64,000 nucleotides of DNA from Dyella_B sp035690825 (GCF_051954575.1 NZ_JBQCHP010000183.1:1-64000), one strand, 5' to 3'. Positions 53,896-62,321 are shown, counted from the stretch's first letter. Notes: a model not told the origin generated them from the letters alone. Numbers and translations are program-made.

Positions 53896-56226
53896 ATGGT
53901 ATTGCGTAGCCTTGCTTCGCGGTTGGCCGTGTGGGTGCTCTCTGGCGCAACGGTGGTCTTCGTTGCGAGCGGATTCCTGTTGTTCCGCATGGTGGGTCAG
54001 CAGCTTTTGCAGCAGGCGCACCGCGAAACCGAGGCGCTTGCCAGCCAGGGCGGCAGCCTGATCCAGGAACGCATGGACAAGGTCACCAATACCGCGCGGG
54101 TATTGGCGGCGATCATCGGGCCGCGTCCGCTGGATGCCGAGCCGCTGATCCACGATGCGATGACCAACAACCCCGACCTGGCAGGCCTGGCGGCCGCTTT
54201 CATTCCGGACACGCCCGCAGCCAGGAACGCCGATCAGTCACCTTTCGTCAGCCGCCAGTATGACGGATCGCTGGTTCGCCGCGATCTGCTCAAAGATCCC
54301 AAGCCGTATTGGGAGGCGCCGTGGTTCAAGCAGGGCGTCGACTGCGATCGTGGCTGCTGGCACGCGCCATTCCTGTCGCAGTCGCGACATCGGCGGCTGG
54401 TCAGTTATTCCTCGACCATGCAGGTGGATGGCAAGGTCATCGGCGTGGTCAATGCGGATGTCACGCTCGACTGGCTGCAAAGCGTATTGCTGTCGATGGA
54501 TATTCCACTGGGCACGCGTGCGTTCGTGGTCGACCAGCAGGGCACGTACCTGGCCAACGACACGCCCGGCCTGGTGGGGAAACAGGCCGACGCGACGCTG
54601 TTGCGTGCGTTGCAGGCGGATGGTTCCGATGGTTGGTCGAGCACGCAATGGCCCGGCCAGCAGGACGGAAAGATGTGGATTTATGCCCAGCCGATCCGCG
54701 GCACGGATTGGAACCTGGTGCTGGTCGTGCCCGATGAGCTCATTTATGCGCAGGTGCGGCACGCCTTCCTGTCGGCGTTTGCCATCGGCGCATTGACGCT
54801 GCTGTTGCTCGCGCTGCTTACCATGATGATCATCGGCCGCCTGCTGACGCCGCTCGGCGTGCTGGCGGAGCGCGCGGAATTCGTCGCGCGCGGCGCATTG
54901 GATTTCGCCTTGCCGAAGGTACGCAGGGCGGACGAAGTCGGCCGGCTCACCCTTGCCTTCGACAAGATGCGCCAGGAACTGGCAGCGCACTTGGTCGAGC
55001 TCACACGCATTGCGCGCGAGCAGGCGCGCTTGTCCAGCGAGCTGGAAATCGCCCAGCAGATCCAGACCGCGTTGCTGCCGGGCTCGCATTACCTGGATGC
55101 GCGCTGCCAGAACTTCGAGCTGTACGCTGCCCTGAAACCGGCGCGGAGCGTGGGCGGTGATCTCTATAGTTATTTCATGCTGCCCGGCCAGCGTTTCTGC
55201 GTGATCATCGGCGACGTAGCCGACAAGGGCATTCCCGCCGCCTTGTTCATGGCGCGTACCATCACGCTGGCCAAGGCGCTGTCGTCCCGCGCGCAATCGC
55301 CCCAGCATCTGCTGCAACTGCTCAACCGGGAGCTGTGCAAGAACAACGACAATTGCATGTTCGTCACCTTGCTGTGCGGCTTTCTGGATGCGGTGAGCGG
55401 AAACATGGCCCTGGCCAGTGCAGGTCACGATCCGCCGGTGCTTTGGGGCAGCGCTTCGCCGCCGCAACTGCTATCGCTCGCCTCGGGTCCTGCGCTGGGC
55501 CTGGAAGAAGACGCCGCGTACCCCATCCAGCGCATTCGCCTGCGGCCGGGCGATACCTTGCTGATGTATACCGATGGCGTCACCGAAGCGGCCAACGCCG
55601 CGCTGCTTCCCTATGGCAGCGAGCGGATCGTCGCCCGCATCGGGCAGCATCACGACGAGGGCGGCGGCGACCCGGTGAAATTCCTGGTCGAGGACATCGA
55701 ACAGTATTCGGCCGGCCAGGGCCAGGCGGACGACATCGCGATACTTGCATTACGCTGGAACCACGTTGGCCTGGAAAAGGGGGCGTCGATGCTCGACCTG
55801 GTCTTTCCCGCCTCGCTGCATGACGTGTTCGATACATTGGTACGTTGCGACGAAACCCTGCGCATGGCCGGCGTGCGCGACGATGTACGCGCCGACGTGC
55901 GCCTGGTGCTCGAAGAGCTGATGGTCAACATGGTGCAACACGGGCGCACCGAACAACGCGAAGGAACCGTCGGGCTGCGCCTCACCGTGGCGGAAGAGGC
56001 CATCCTGCTGGAACTCAATCACGATGGCGAGCCCTTCGATCCCCTGCAATTTGGTACCCCCAGCCTGACCGGCGATCTTGCCGACAAGGAAGAGCTCGGC
56101 GGCCTGGGCATCCACCTCGTGCGCGCGATGGCCAGCGACTTGAATTACACGCACGACGAATACGGCAACCATCTGCAACTGCGGTTTGCCTGTACTCATC
56201 TCACGGAGCACGACCATGACCTTTAA
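53896..56226 (+). CDS. Membrane SpoIIE/PP2C phosphatase fused to a HATPase (RsbW-like) domain
   Basis: The 776-residue protein has an N-terminal TM helix (about 12-35), a periplasmic dCache sensor (about 40-285) and a second TM (about 295-315). HAMP follows. The PP2C domain shows ARSVGGDLYSYFMLPGQRFCVI, DVADKGIPAALFMA and MYTDGVTEAAN. The C-terminal HATPase_c domain has an N box in LVLEELMVNMVQHGRTEQRE. PP2C dephosphorylates a STAS antagonist; the HATPase could phosphorylate it. The 11-base overlap with a STAS gene downstream supports one partner-switching module sensing a periplasmic signal. Confidence 0.9.
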   Translation: MVLRSLASRLAVWVLSGATVVFVASGFLLFRMVGQQLLQQAHRETEALASQGGSLIQERMDKVTNTARVLAAIIGPRPLDAEPLIHDAMTNNPDLAGLAAAFIPDTPAARNADQSPFVSRQYDGSLVRRDLLKDPKPYWEAPWFKQGVDCDRGCWHAPFLSQSRHRRLVSYSSTMQVDGKVIGVVNADVTLDWLQSVLLSMDIPLGTRAFVVDQQGTYLANDTPGLVGKQADATLLRALQADGSDGWSSTQWPGQQDGKMWIYAQPIRGTDWNLVLVVPDELIYAQVRHAFLSAFAIGALTLLLLALLTMMIIGRLLTPLGVLAERAEFVARGALDFALPKVRRADEVGRLTLAFDKMRQELAAHLVELTRIAREQARLSSELEIAQQIQTALLPGSHYLDARCQNFELYAALKPARSVGGDLYSYFMLPGQRFCVIIGDVADKGIPAALFMARTITLAKALSSRAQSPQHLLQLLNRELCKNNDNCMFVTLLCGFLDAVSGNMALASAGHDPPVLWGSASPPQLLSLASGPALGLEEDAAYPIQRIRLRPGDTLLMYTDGVTEAANAALLPYGSERIVARIGQHHDEGGGDPVKFLVEDIEQYSAGQGQADDIAILALRWNHVGLEKGASMLDLVFPASLHDVFDTLVRCDETLRMAGVRDDVRADVRLVLEELMVNMVQHGRTEQREGTVGLRLTVAEEAILLELNHDGEPFDPLQFGTPSLTGDLADKEELGGLGIHLVRAMASDLNYTHDEYGNHLQLRFACTHLTEHDHDL

Positions 56227-56608
56227 CCTGCACATCCATGCCCTGGACCCGCACAAATCCACGCTGCAGCTGGAAGGGCGCCTGGACGCCATGACCTTCG
56301 GCGAGTTCGACAGGGAAGCGGAAAAAGTGCTGCAGCAGATGGCAACCGGCAGCACCCTGGTGCTGGATCTGTCATCGCTCGAATACATCAGCAGCGCCGG
56401 CCTGCGCAGCATCGCCAAGGCCCGGAAACACATGCGCGCCCGCGATGGCCACACGCTGCTGCTCAATCCGCAGCTGCAGGTGCGCAAGGTGTTCGACATC
56501 GTCAAAGCGGTGCCGATCAAGGAAATCTTCCAGAACATGCAGGAGCTGGATGAATATCTGGATCAGATCCAGCGCAGGATGTTGGGTGAGGGGGAAGAAG
56601 TGGAGTGA
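56216..56608 (+). CDS. STAS-domain anti-sigma antagonist
   Basis: From ATG 56216 the 130-residue protein has the STAS fold: LQLEGRLDAMTFGEFDREAE, LVLDLSSLEYISSAGLRSIAKARKHM. The serine of ISSAGLR is the usual phospho-acceptor. It is about 25 residues longer than typical, with a helical tail. It overlaps the SpoIIE/HATPase gene by 11 bases and is its obvious substrate. The downstream target could be a sigma factor, a diguanylate cyclase or another enzyme. Confidence 0.9.
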   Translation: MTFNLHIHALDPHKSTLQLEGRLDAMTFGEFDREAEKVLQQMATGSTLVLDLSSLEYISSAGLRSIAKARKHMRARDGHTLLLNPQLQVRKVFDIVKAVPIKEIFQNMQELDEYLDQIQRRMLGEGEEVE

Positions 56609-56616
56609 ATGCGAAT

Positions 56617-56734
56617 CGTCATTCCGGCGAACGCCGGAATCCAGTTTGAATGCGTCGTGCACAGCACACAAAACATTTTTATGTGTGCTGCGCACGGTAT
56701 GTTTGACTGGATTCCGGCGTTCGCCGGAATGACG
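56617..56734. repeat. CGTCATTCCGG inverted repeat (family 2), copy d
   Basis: CGTCATTCCGGCGAACGCC and its reverse complement GGCGTTCGCCGGAATGACG flank a core with GTGTGCTGCGCAC. It lies between convergent genes. Confidence 0.88.
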
Positions 56735-56778
56735 CAAGGCAATTAAGCTCCTTATGCGTGAGCTCAAAGTTGCTGGGA

Positions 56779-58554
56779 TCACACCTGCGCCAAATTCCCA
56801 TTCCCCACATCGGCAATGACCCGATTGCGCCCGGTACGCTTGGCCCGATAAAGCGCCGCATCCGCTTCCCTGCACAAGCGCTGCAAGTCGTAACCGCACA
56901 TATCCGTGCATGCCAAACCAAGGCTGGCGGAAAACGACACACGGCAGCCATCGACATCGATCGGCGTGGCGCCGATCGCCATGCAGATGCGATCGGCGAT
57001 CGCCATGCCCTGGTCGCGCGAGCAATCCACCAGCAATATGCCGAATTCCTCGCCGCCGAGGCGGCCAAACAAGTCGCAGGCGCGCAGATGCTGCTTGCAG
57101 ATGGTAACGGTGTGCTTGAGCACCGCATCGCCGATCGCGTGTCCGTGGGTGTCGTTGACTTGCTTGAAGTAGTCCAGGTCGATCGACACCAGACAGGCGC
57201 TGCCGGATTTCTTCTCCTGCAAACGCAGCGAGCGCTCGGCCTCGCCGACGAAATGCTGGTGGTTGAGTATGCCGGTGAGACCGTCCAAGCAGGAAAGCTG
57301 CTTGAAGCGAAGCTGCGAGCGTTTGAGGCGGAACAGCCAGAACACGATCGATACCAGCACCACGAGCAGCAGTGCGATGTAGAGGCGGCTGGTTTCGACG
57401 GCTTTGGTGGCCAGCGCTTGCTGTAGACGCAGGATGTTGTTCTGCTTGCTGAGGCTTTCGGTTTCGAGCTTTTGGACAAGCGTGTGTTGCTGCGTTACAT
57501 CATAAGCAAGCGTTTTGGCGCTGATGTCGTTCAGATGTCCCTTGTCCTGTGCAACATAGCGCTCGTAGTAATAGAGCGCAGCGGCATTGTCCCCTTGCTT
57601 CTTTTCAATCGAGTACAGCACTTCATAAGCATCTTTCAGCCAATCGCTGATGTCGCTGGGGTTGCCCATGGATATCGCAGCGAGGGCGGCCTTCTTGGCT
57701 TCCCCGTCATTGCCAAGTTTTGCATAGGCCTGCGCGCGCTGTACCAGTGCGGCCAGCGTGTGCGGGTAGTAGTGATTGATGCGAATGCTTGGAGCGATCT
57801 GGTCAAGCAACGCAATGGCCTTGCCCGCTTGGTTCTCTTCCAGATAAAGGCTGCTGAGAACCAGCCACATGGTTTCGGCTAGCACCGGTTGCTGTGCCGC
57901 CACGCATGTATCAATCGCCTGATGCAATTCCGGGCTGGAAGATGTCAGGCGCTTGGCGTTGAAGAGTGCGGCCGCTTCCAGGGAATAGGGCCGGCACAAG
58001 GTTTCGCCGGCAGGAACGGCATTCTCCATCATATGGGCGTACTTGATGGCGAGATCGGTCTGCCCAGCCAGGTCCAGCATCTGCGACAGGTTCATGAGAA
58101 CCATGAAACGCGCCTGCGGATCTTTGATATTCGGTAGGCCGGACGCCATCCGGTTGCCCAATGCGAACGCCTCCTCGTAGCGCCGGTTGGCGGCGAGATT
58201 CGTCAGAAGCAGCGCCGATGCCTTCGCAACCAGCGATGCATCACTGGAGCGATCGATGATTTCGTGAAACATCGCTTCCGACTTGCCGTAATCCCCCTCG
58301 AACATGGCCTCCCATGCGTCGAGATAACGCAGATGCCATTGCTGGGCGGCTTCGAGGCGAGGCGCTTGGCGATGAATTTGCGCCAGCATCTGCACGAACT
58401 GCGGGTGGTCGGTCGTGCGCAGGCTTTCTGCTTGATTGAGAAATGCCTGGGGATCGGTAATCGGACCAGCAGCGAGACCAGGCTGCGCGAGCACGCTCCA
58501 GGCCAGGCCTGCCAGGAAAGGCCATGACATGAAGCGGCTCGTCAGCCGACGCAT
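56779..58554 (-). CDS. TPR-sensor diguanylate cyclase (GGDEF)
   Basis: The 591-residue protein has a signal anchor (MSWPFLAGLAWSVLAQPGLA). A periplasmic helical-repeat (TPR-like) domain spans about 30-380, with a TM helix at about 393-410. The cytoplasmic GGDEF domain has the active site GGEEF at about 499-503 in FGRLGGEEFGILL. The I-site RACD lies five residues before it, so feedback control is intact. It makes cyclic-di-GMP. It starts 27 bases after the stop of the borosin-type precursor gene on the same strand, so they are likely co-transcribed. That is an odd pairing. Confidence 0.88.
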   Translation of the reverse strand: MRRLTSRFMSWPFLAGLAWSVLAQPGLAAGPITDPQAFLNQAESLRTTDHPQFVQMLAQIHRQAPRLEAAQQWHLRYLDAWEAMFEGDYGKSEAMFHEIIDRSSDASLVAKASALLLTNLAANRRYEEAFALGNRMASGLPNIKDPQARFMVLMNLSQMLDLAGQTDLAIKYAHMMENAVPAGETLCRPYSLEAAALFNAKRLTSSSPELHQAIDTCVAAQQPVLAETMWLVLSSLYLEENQAGKAIALLDQIAPSIRINHYYPHTLAALVQRAQAYAKLGNDGEAKKAALAAISMGNPSDISDWLKDAYEVLYSIEKKQGDNAAALYYYERYVAQDKGHLNDISAKTLAYDVTQQHTLVQKLETESLSKQNNILRLQQALATKAVETSRLYIALLLVVLVSIVFWLFRLKRSQLRFKQLSCLDGLTGILNHQHFVGEAERSLRLQEKKSGSACLVSIDLDYFKQVNDTHGHAIGDAVLKHTVTICKQHLRACDLFGRLGGEEFGILLVDCSRDQGMAIADRICMAIGATPIDVDGCRVSFSASLGLACTDMCGYDLQRLCREADAALYRAKRTGRNRVIADVGNGNLAQV

Positions 58555-58581
58555 AGGGATGCCGTCAGTGCGAAGCGATGA

Positions 58582-58866
58582 CTAGCAGTGACCGAGCGTG
58601 CTGATATTCAGCGGCTCGTCGATGTTTTCGTCTTCTTCCTCAGGCTCATCGTCCTCGCGTGCAGGAGCCTGGGAAATCTGCGGCGCATTCATCGGCTTGG
58701 GCCCAAGCTCCGCAAACAGCATGGTGCAGTCGCCCGACGCCACGGCGGTGGTGAGACCTTCGGAAGCCTGCGCGCCTTCAAGCACCTGGCTCAATTCATC
58801 CGCCGACGCATAACGCAACGCTGCGTTCTGGCCAATAGCCTCCAACAACTCGATCGTATCTGCCAT
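58582..58866 (-). CDS. Candidate split-borosin precursor peptide (leader, acidic linker, short core)
   Basis: The 94-residue protein has a helical N-terminal half (MADTIELLEAIGQNAALRYA, then DELSQVLEGAQASEGLTTAV, with ASGD at 43-46). It resembles the helical precursor-binding part of OphMA and SonA proteins, including the A-V/L-x2-GD step. An acidic linker follows at 71-84 (EDDEPEEEDENIDE) and a C-terminal LNISTLGHC. The start has GGGGGAG five bases upstream. Its neighbour upstream on the same strand is a borosin-type N-methyltransferase. The core identity and any modification are inference; I do not see a protease site. Confidence 0.65.
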   Translation of the reverse strand: MADTIELLEAIGQNAALRYASADELSQVLEGAQASEGLTTAVASGDCTMLFAELGPKPMNAPQISQAPAREDDEPEEEDENIDEPLNISTLGHC

Positions 58867-58962
58867 GTCACTCCCCCGTTCTCATGTAGCAGCTCTTGAG
58901 AGCTGATATCGCCAATGCCATCCCGACATTGACGCGGTAAAGCGTAATGACGATCGCCATTA

Positions 58963-58992
58963 CACTTATTGATCGACAGGTTTTGCTGTCAA
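58963..58992 (-). promoter_or_regulatory. Predicted sigma-70-type promoter for the precursor gene
   Basis: On the minus strand TTGACA (58987-58992) is a perfect -35 box. An 18-base spacer leads to TAAGTG (58963-58968) as a weak -10. It lies between the methyltransferase stop and the precursor start. Confidence 0.45.
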
Positions 58993-59043
58993 TGCCGGCT
59001 TTCCCTCGAGGCCGACATTGCATGAAAAATGTTTCACCCCGGC

Positions 59044-59865
59044 TTACGCACCCGCCTTGTCCAGTGCCTCCAAGCGTTCTTGCATGGCCAGGTTCGGCTT
59101 GAGGGTTTCAGCCGGTGGCAGTACCACCGTTTCCTCGACGGCCACCTGGACATGAGGCAAGTCGCGCAGCGCGACACGCCGCACGCGCGGTTTCTCGATC
59201 GGCAAGGTAGCGCCGCGGTAGATTATCACTTCATGATCGAGCGGATAGTCGCGGCTCAGCAGATCCACCAGCACTTGTCGATACGCCGGCCCGGTCTGGA
59301 AGCGCGCCAGCGATCGATCGCCAACCAATCCCACCTGCCACAGCACCACATAGCCGGCTGGATCGATGCGCCGCTCGTAAAACAGCAGTTGGCTGGCCTC
59401 GAAATGCTGGCATCCGAAGCGGCCGGGATCGATACCCAGGTCGGCATACAGGCAATCCTCGGCGGAAATGCCCGGTTCCATATGCGCCGGAAAACCTTCC
59501 GCGCGCGCCACCTCGATCGCCTTGTGCGGCGACCAGGCGAAAATGCCGGGATGGCCGTAAAACACGCCGCAAACCCGCTTGCCGGCGCGCACTTCGCGCA
59601 TGATCACCTCCACCCATTGGCGGTAGGTTTTCATGCGCGACTTGCCTTCCTGGTAATAGGACTGAAGGCTGCGCACGTCCGGATGCATGCGTTCCAGCCA
59701 CATTTCCACCACACCGTCGGAAAGCGCCGCGAACACCATATCGGCCTGCTCGATATGGCTGCGCGCCAGCGGCGTGAGGTGCGAGCCCAGGGTCATGCCC
59801 AGGCCGACGCACGACAAGCTGCCACGACGGGTATTGTTCGATGCATGCGATGACGGTGTGCTCAT
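59044..59865 (-). CDS. Borosin-type peptide backbone N-methyltransferase (tetrapyrrole-methylase fold)
   Basis: From ATG 59865 the 273-residue protein has a SAM-binding start (GSLSCVGLGMTLGSHLTPLA). Several blocks are shared with OphMA as I remember it: SYYQEGKSRMKTYRQW, VCGVFYGHPGIF and PGISAEDCLYADLGIDP. Tyr71, Arg77, Tyr81 and Tyr103 match OphMA Tyr66, Arg72, Tyr76 and Tyr98 in identity and spacing. The OphMA Tyr63 position holds Gln. The protein ends after this domain, without the fused precursor tail seen in fungal OphMA, as in split bacterial borosins such as SonM. A plain tetrapyrrole methylase is less likely: no cobalamin or sirohaem genes are near, and the Tyr/Arg cluster is borosin-specific. 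Confidence 0.8.
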   Translation of the reverse strand: MSTPSSHASNNTRRGSLSCVGLGMTLGSHLTPLARSHIEQADMVFAALSDGVVEMWLERMHPDVRSLQSYYQEGKSRMKTYRQWVEVIMREVRAGKRVCGVFYGHPGIFAWSPHKAIEVARAEGFPAHMEPGISAEDCLYADLGIDPGRFGCQHFEASQLLFYERRIDPAGYVVLWQVGLVGDRSLARFQTGPAYRQVLVDLLSRDYPLDHEVIIYRGATLPIEKPRVRRVALRDLPHVQVAVEETVVLPPAETLKPNLAMQERLEALDKAGA

Positions 59866-59950
59866 CGCGTGATAGTAGGACTTTCGTTGCGTGTTGGGGG
59901 CGATTGCAGCGGCTAGCAACTTGCATGCCCATGCCGCGCGCAATCGTCGA

Positions 59951-60034
59951 GGTTACGCAGGCTGGGATGCATCCCAGCGTCGCCATGCACCAGCGTCGCC
60001 ATGCATGTAAATGCTGGGATTGCATCCCAGCCTA
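59951..60034. repeat. GTAGG palindrome family 1, copy i (CTGGGAT type)
   Basis: CAGGCTGGGATGCATCCCAGC, a tandem GCGTCGCCATGCA duplication, and CTGGGATTGCATCCCAGCC with TATG. It lies between the methyltransferase and the PATAN-like gene. Confidence 0.7.
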
Positions 60035-60036
60035 TG

Positions 60037-60594
60037 TCAGTCCAGCGCTGCGCGCGCTTCGGCCATGAAACGCCGGTATTCCTCGGGCGTGGCGAGATTG
60101 GAGCCGATCTGCTGCAGGATCTTTTCCATATCTGTGGAGCCGGAAAACGCTTCATCACACAGCAATACGGCGATCGGGCCCAGGTAGCTCAAGGCCACTT
60201 TCTCGATCGCATCGCGGTGCGCTGCGGGGCTTGCGACGGACGGGGTACGGCGTTCGGGCGCGGGCGCCGCCGGCTGGCGCATGCCGGTGTCGTTTTCGAA
60301 ACCGCCGAGCAGCCATTGCAGGGCCGCTTCGCCCAGTGGCGTTCTGGCGGCCGATGCGCCGATCGCGCCCGGTTGGAAACGGGCGCGTGCGGCCGATACG
60401 TTGGCCAGCTGTTTTACAGCCTCGTCGCTGCGATAACGGCTGAACGTGACCTCGTCGACCTGGCCGTTGCGCAGCAGGATCGTGGAGGAATGATTGTTCT
60501 CGGTGGCGATGAAGAAGTAGCCCGACATCTTTTTCTGGACGAGCGCCTTCAACTCACGCAACACCTCGGCCAATGGACGAAATTCGCTAACCAT
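60037..60594 (-). CDS. PATAN-like (DUF4388) domain protein
   Basis: The 185-residue protein has an N-terminal domain MSGYFFIATENNHSSTILLRNGQVDEVTFSRYRSDEAVKQLA. This looks like the PATAN/DUF4388 module of two-component and gliding systems, where a beta-sheet 'read-out' domain follows a basal helix. The Ala/Pro-rich middle is a linker. The C-terminal about 75 residues (DAIEKVALSYLGPIAVLLCDE...EEYRRFMAEARAALD) form a separate helical unit. It lies 44 bases after the Cache-HAMP gene and probably acts with it. Assignment to PATAN is tentative. Confidence 0.55.
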   Translation of the reverse strand: MVSEFRPLAEVLRELKALVQKKMSGYFFIATENNHSSTILLRNGQVDEVTFSRYRSDEAVKQLANVSAARARFQPGAIGASAARTPLGEAALQWLLGGFENDTGMRQPAAPAPERRTPSVASPAAHRDAIEKVALSYLGPIAVLLCDEAFSGSTDMEKILQQIGSNLATPEEYRRFMAEARAALD

Positions 60595-60638
60595 GTTCGT
60601 TTCCCGCAGAGTCCAGGAAGTGCATTCCCGCGTTTGGC

Positions 60639-61766
60639 TCAGCGCTTGCTGAGCCGTTCCATCGCCAATCGAACGCTGTTGGACAGGCGTGCAATGGCCT
60701 TGGCCAAGGTGCCGATTTCATCCTTGAGCTTCACCTCTTCGATGATGTTGTTCAACTTGCCCATGCTCAGCGCGTCGGCCACTTCGGTCAGGCGCTGGAT
60801 GGGCTGCAGCACGCGGCTCTGGATCAGCACATATTGCAGGCCCAGCAGCAGCAGGCAGATCAAAAGCCCCAGCAGCGCGATCCACAGCGTCTGCCGCACG
60901 ATCACGCCATTGATGTCGCTGTTGGGATAGGCCGCCACCAGCGTGAAACCCCAATCGGGCACGTCGTGTTTTTCCACCGTCCAATCGGAGGGCTGGTCCT
61001 GCACGATCTTGCTCATGAACGTCGGATCGACCGTGGCGCCAGTCTTGGAATGGAAGCGAAGCTTGCCCTTGCTGTCGAGCAGCGCGACGAAACCCGCATC
61101 GAGCACGTGGCTGCTGCTGATGACCTTGTCCAGCGGTTCCAGGTCGGTCTTATAGCCCACATACCAGATGCCGATCGGCTTGGGGTTGCTGTGATCGTAG
61201 ATCGGCTCGTAACCGGTCACGTAGGGCGAGCCGAGAATGTCCACCACGCCGTAGAAACTGCGCCCCTGGCGGATTTCGCCGATCACCGGTCCGTGCGGAT
61301 CGAGTTGCGTGCCGACGGCACGCGTGCCGTTGTCCTTTTTCACATTGGTGGAGACGCGCACGAAGTCTTCGCCGGTGGCGGAAAAGAGCGTGGCGGTGCC
61401 GCCCATGATGGAGGTGACGTTGTCCACCATCTGGAACAGATTGCCTTGCGGCTTGCCGCCCAGCACCAGGTCGTTGGCCTCGCGGCCGCCCACGGTGATG
61501 GTCTGGCCTGGCGTGGCGGCGCCCTGCTGGTCGCCCTCCTGGCGCAGCAGGCGCATGGAGCTGCGCACGCGATCGAGCATGATCGAATGGGTGACGCCGA
61601 ACAGGCTTTGCAACGCGGTGGTCTGGCTGTCGATGGAGGCTTGGGCTTCCGAGCGCACGCGACCGGCTTCGATAAAGGCCAGCGCGACGGCCGTGGCGAT
61701 GACCGCCGCCAAGCCCAGCGCAAGCACGGGCAGCAGCAGGCGAGCCCGCAGTGAATTGCTCAACAT
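60639..61766 (-). CDS. Cache-domain chemoreceptor-like sensor with HAMP but no signalling domain
   Basis: From ATG 61766 the 375-residue protein has a TM helix (about 9-29). A large periplasmic Cache_3/Cache_2-type domain follows (about 30-290, with FQMVDNVTSIMGGTATLFS and GIWYVGYKTDLEPLD). Then come a second TM (about 295-315) and a HAMP-like segment ending RLSNSVRLAMERLSKR. It ends there, where methyl-accepting chemotaxis proteins continue with about 200 residues of coiled coil. It is thus a truncated or naturally short sensor. Its partner may be the PATAN-like protein encoded next. Confidence 0.8.
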   Translation of the reverse strand: MLSNSLRARLLLPVLALGLAAVIATAVALAFIEAGRVRSEAQASIDSQTTALQSLFGVTHSIMLDRVRSSMRLLRQEGDQQGAATPGQTITVGGREANDLVLGGKPQGNLFQMVDNVTSIMGGTATLFSATGEDFVRVSTNVKKDNGTRAVGTQLDPHGPVIGEIRQGRSFYGVVDILGSPYVTGYEPIYDHSNPKPIGIWYVGYKTDLEPLDKVISSSHVLDAGFVALLDSKGKLRFHSKTGATVDPTFMSKIVQDQPSDWTVEKHDVPDWGFTLVAAYPNSDINGVIVRQTLWIALLGLLICLLLLGLQYVLIQSRVLQPIQRLTEVADALSMGKLNNIIEEVKLKDEIGTLAKAIARLSNSVRLAMERLSKR

Positions 61767-62321
61767 CTGAAAATCCCCCTGGTAAAGCCTTGCAGCGCGT
61801 GCTGTCAGAAAAGGCCACGTTTCACTTTGAAGACAAGCCGTGATCGTGTCGATCGCGGATGTCAATTTTGCCTCATGCTGGCCCGAATTGGATAACACAT
61901 GTGCGTCATTGACATGTCAGGAAAGGTGCGGCGGTTGGCAGAACAGGGACACGGATTGTCATGAGCGGCGCGTATGTGGTTTCAGCGGTAACTTCCGGCC
62001 AAGTCTGCGCGCGGATCCGCGTAGGCTGGGATGGCAATCCCAGCGTTGTAATTTCTGCTTGCCGAATGTGTTCCCTCCTCTACGTGTAGTAGAGCCTGCC
62101 CCGGACTTGATCCGGGGGATAGGGTGGGTGAAGCAACCTCGCGAAGCATTTCGACCACGCGGCAAGCTCGGACAACCCCGCCCCCAACCCTCCCCCCGGA
62201 TCACGTCCGGGGCAGGCTCTGCATGCAGGGGAGGGAGCAAGTGCATGCCTCACGCATCCGCATTTGATGCTGCACCGCGGTTCGATAAATACTCGGCCGT
62301 CGCCGCTGCCGGGTCGTTGCC
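61767..62321. other. 555-base gap: promoter region, GTAGG palindrome j and a family 3 repeat
   Basis: At 62018-62041 is a family 1 palindrome (CGTAGGCTGGGATGGCAATC). At 62071-62240 is a long family 3 copy that carries CCCCGGACTTGATCCGGGG and the related GGATCACGTCCGGGG inside. Two short palindromes, CACATGTG and TGACATGTCA, lie at about 61898-61919, upstream of the Cache gene. No gene is seen. Confidence 0.65.

Noticed and set aside
59029..59853. Plus-strand ORF of 274 codons over the borosin-type methyltransferase
   Set aside because: It lies antisense to a protein with strong family motifs; no signal of its own.
59044..59865. Reading the methyltransferase as a cobalamin or sirohaem biosynthesis enzyme
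   Set aside because: The fold is shared, but the conserved Tyr/Arg cluster and the GVFYGHPG and SAEDCLYAD blocks are those of borosin enzymes, and no tetrapyrrole genes are nearby.
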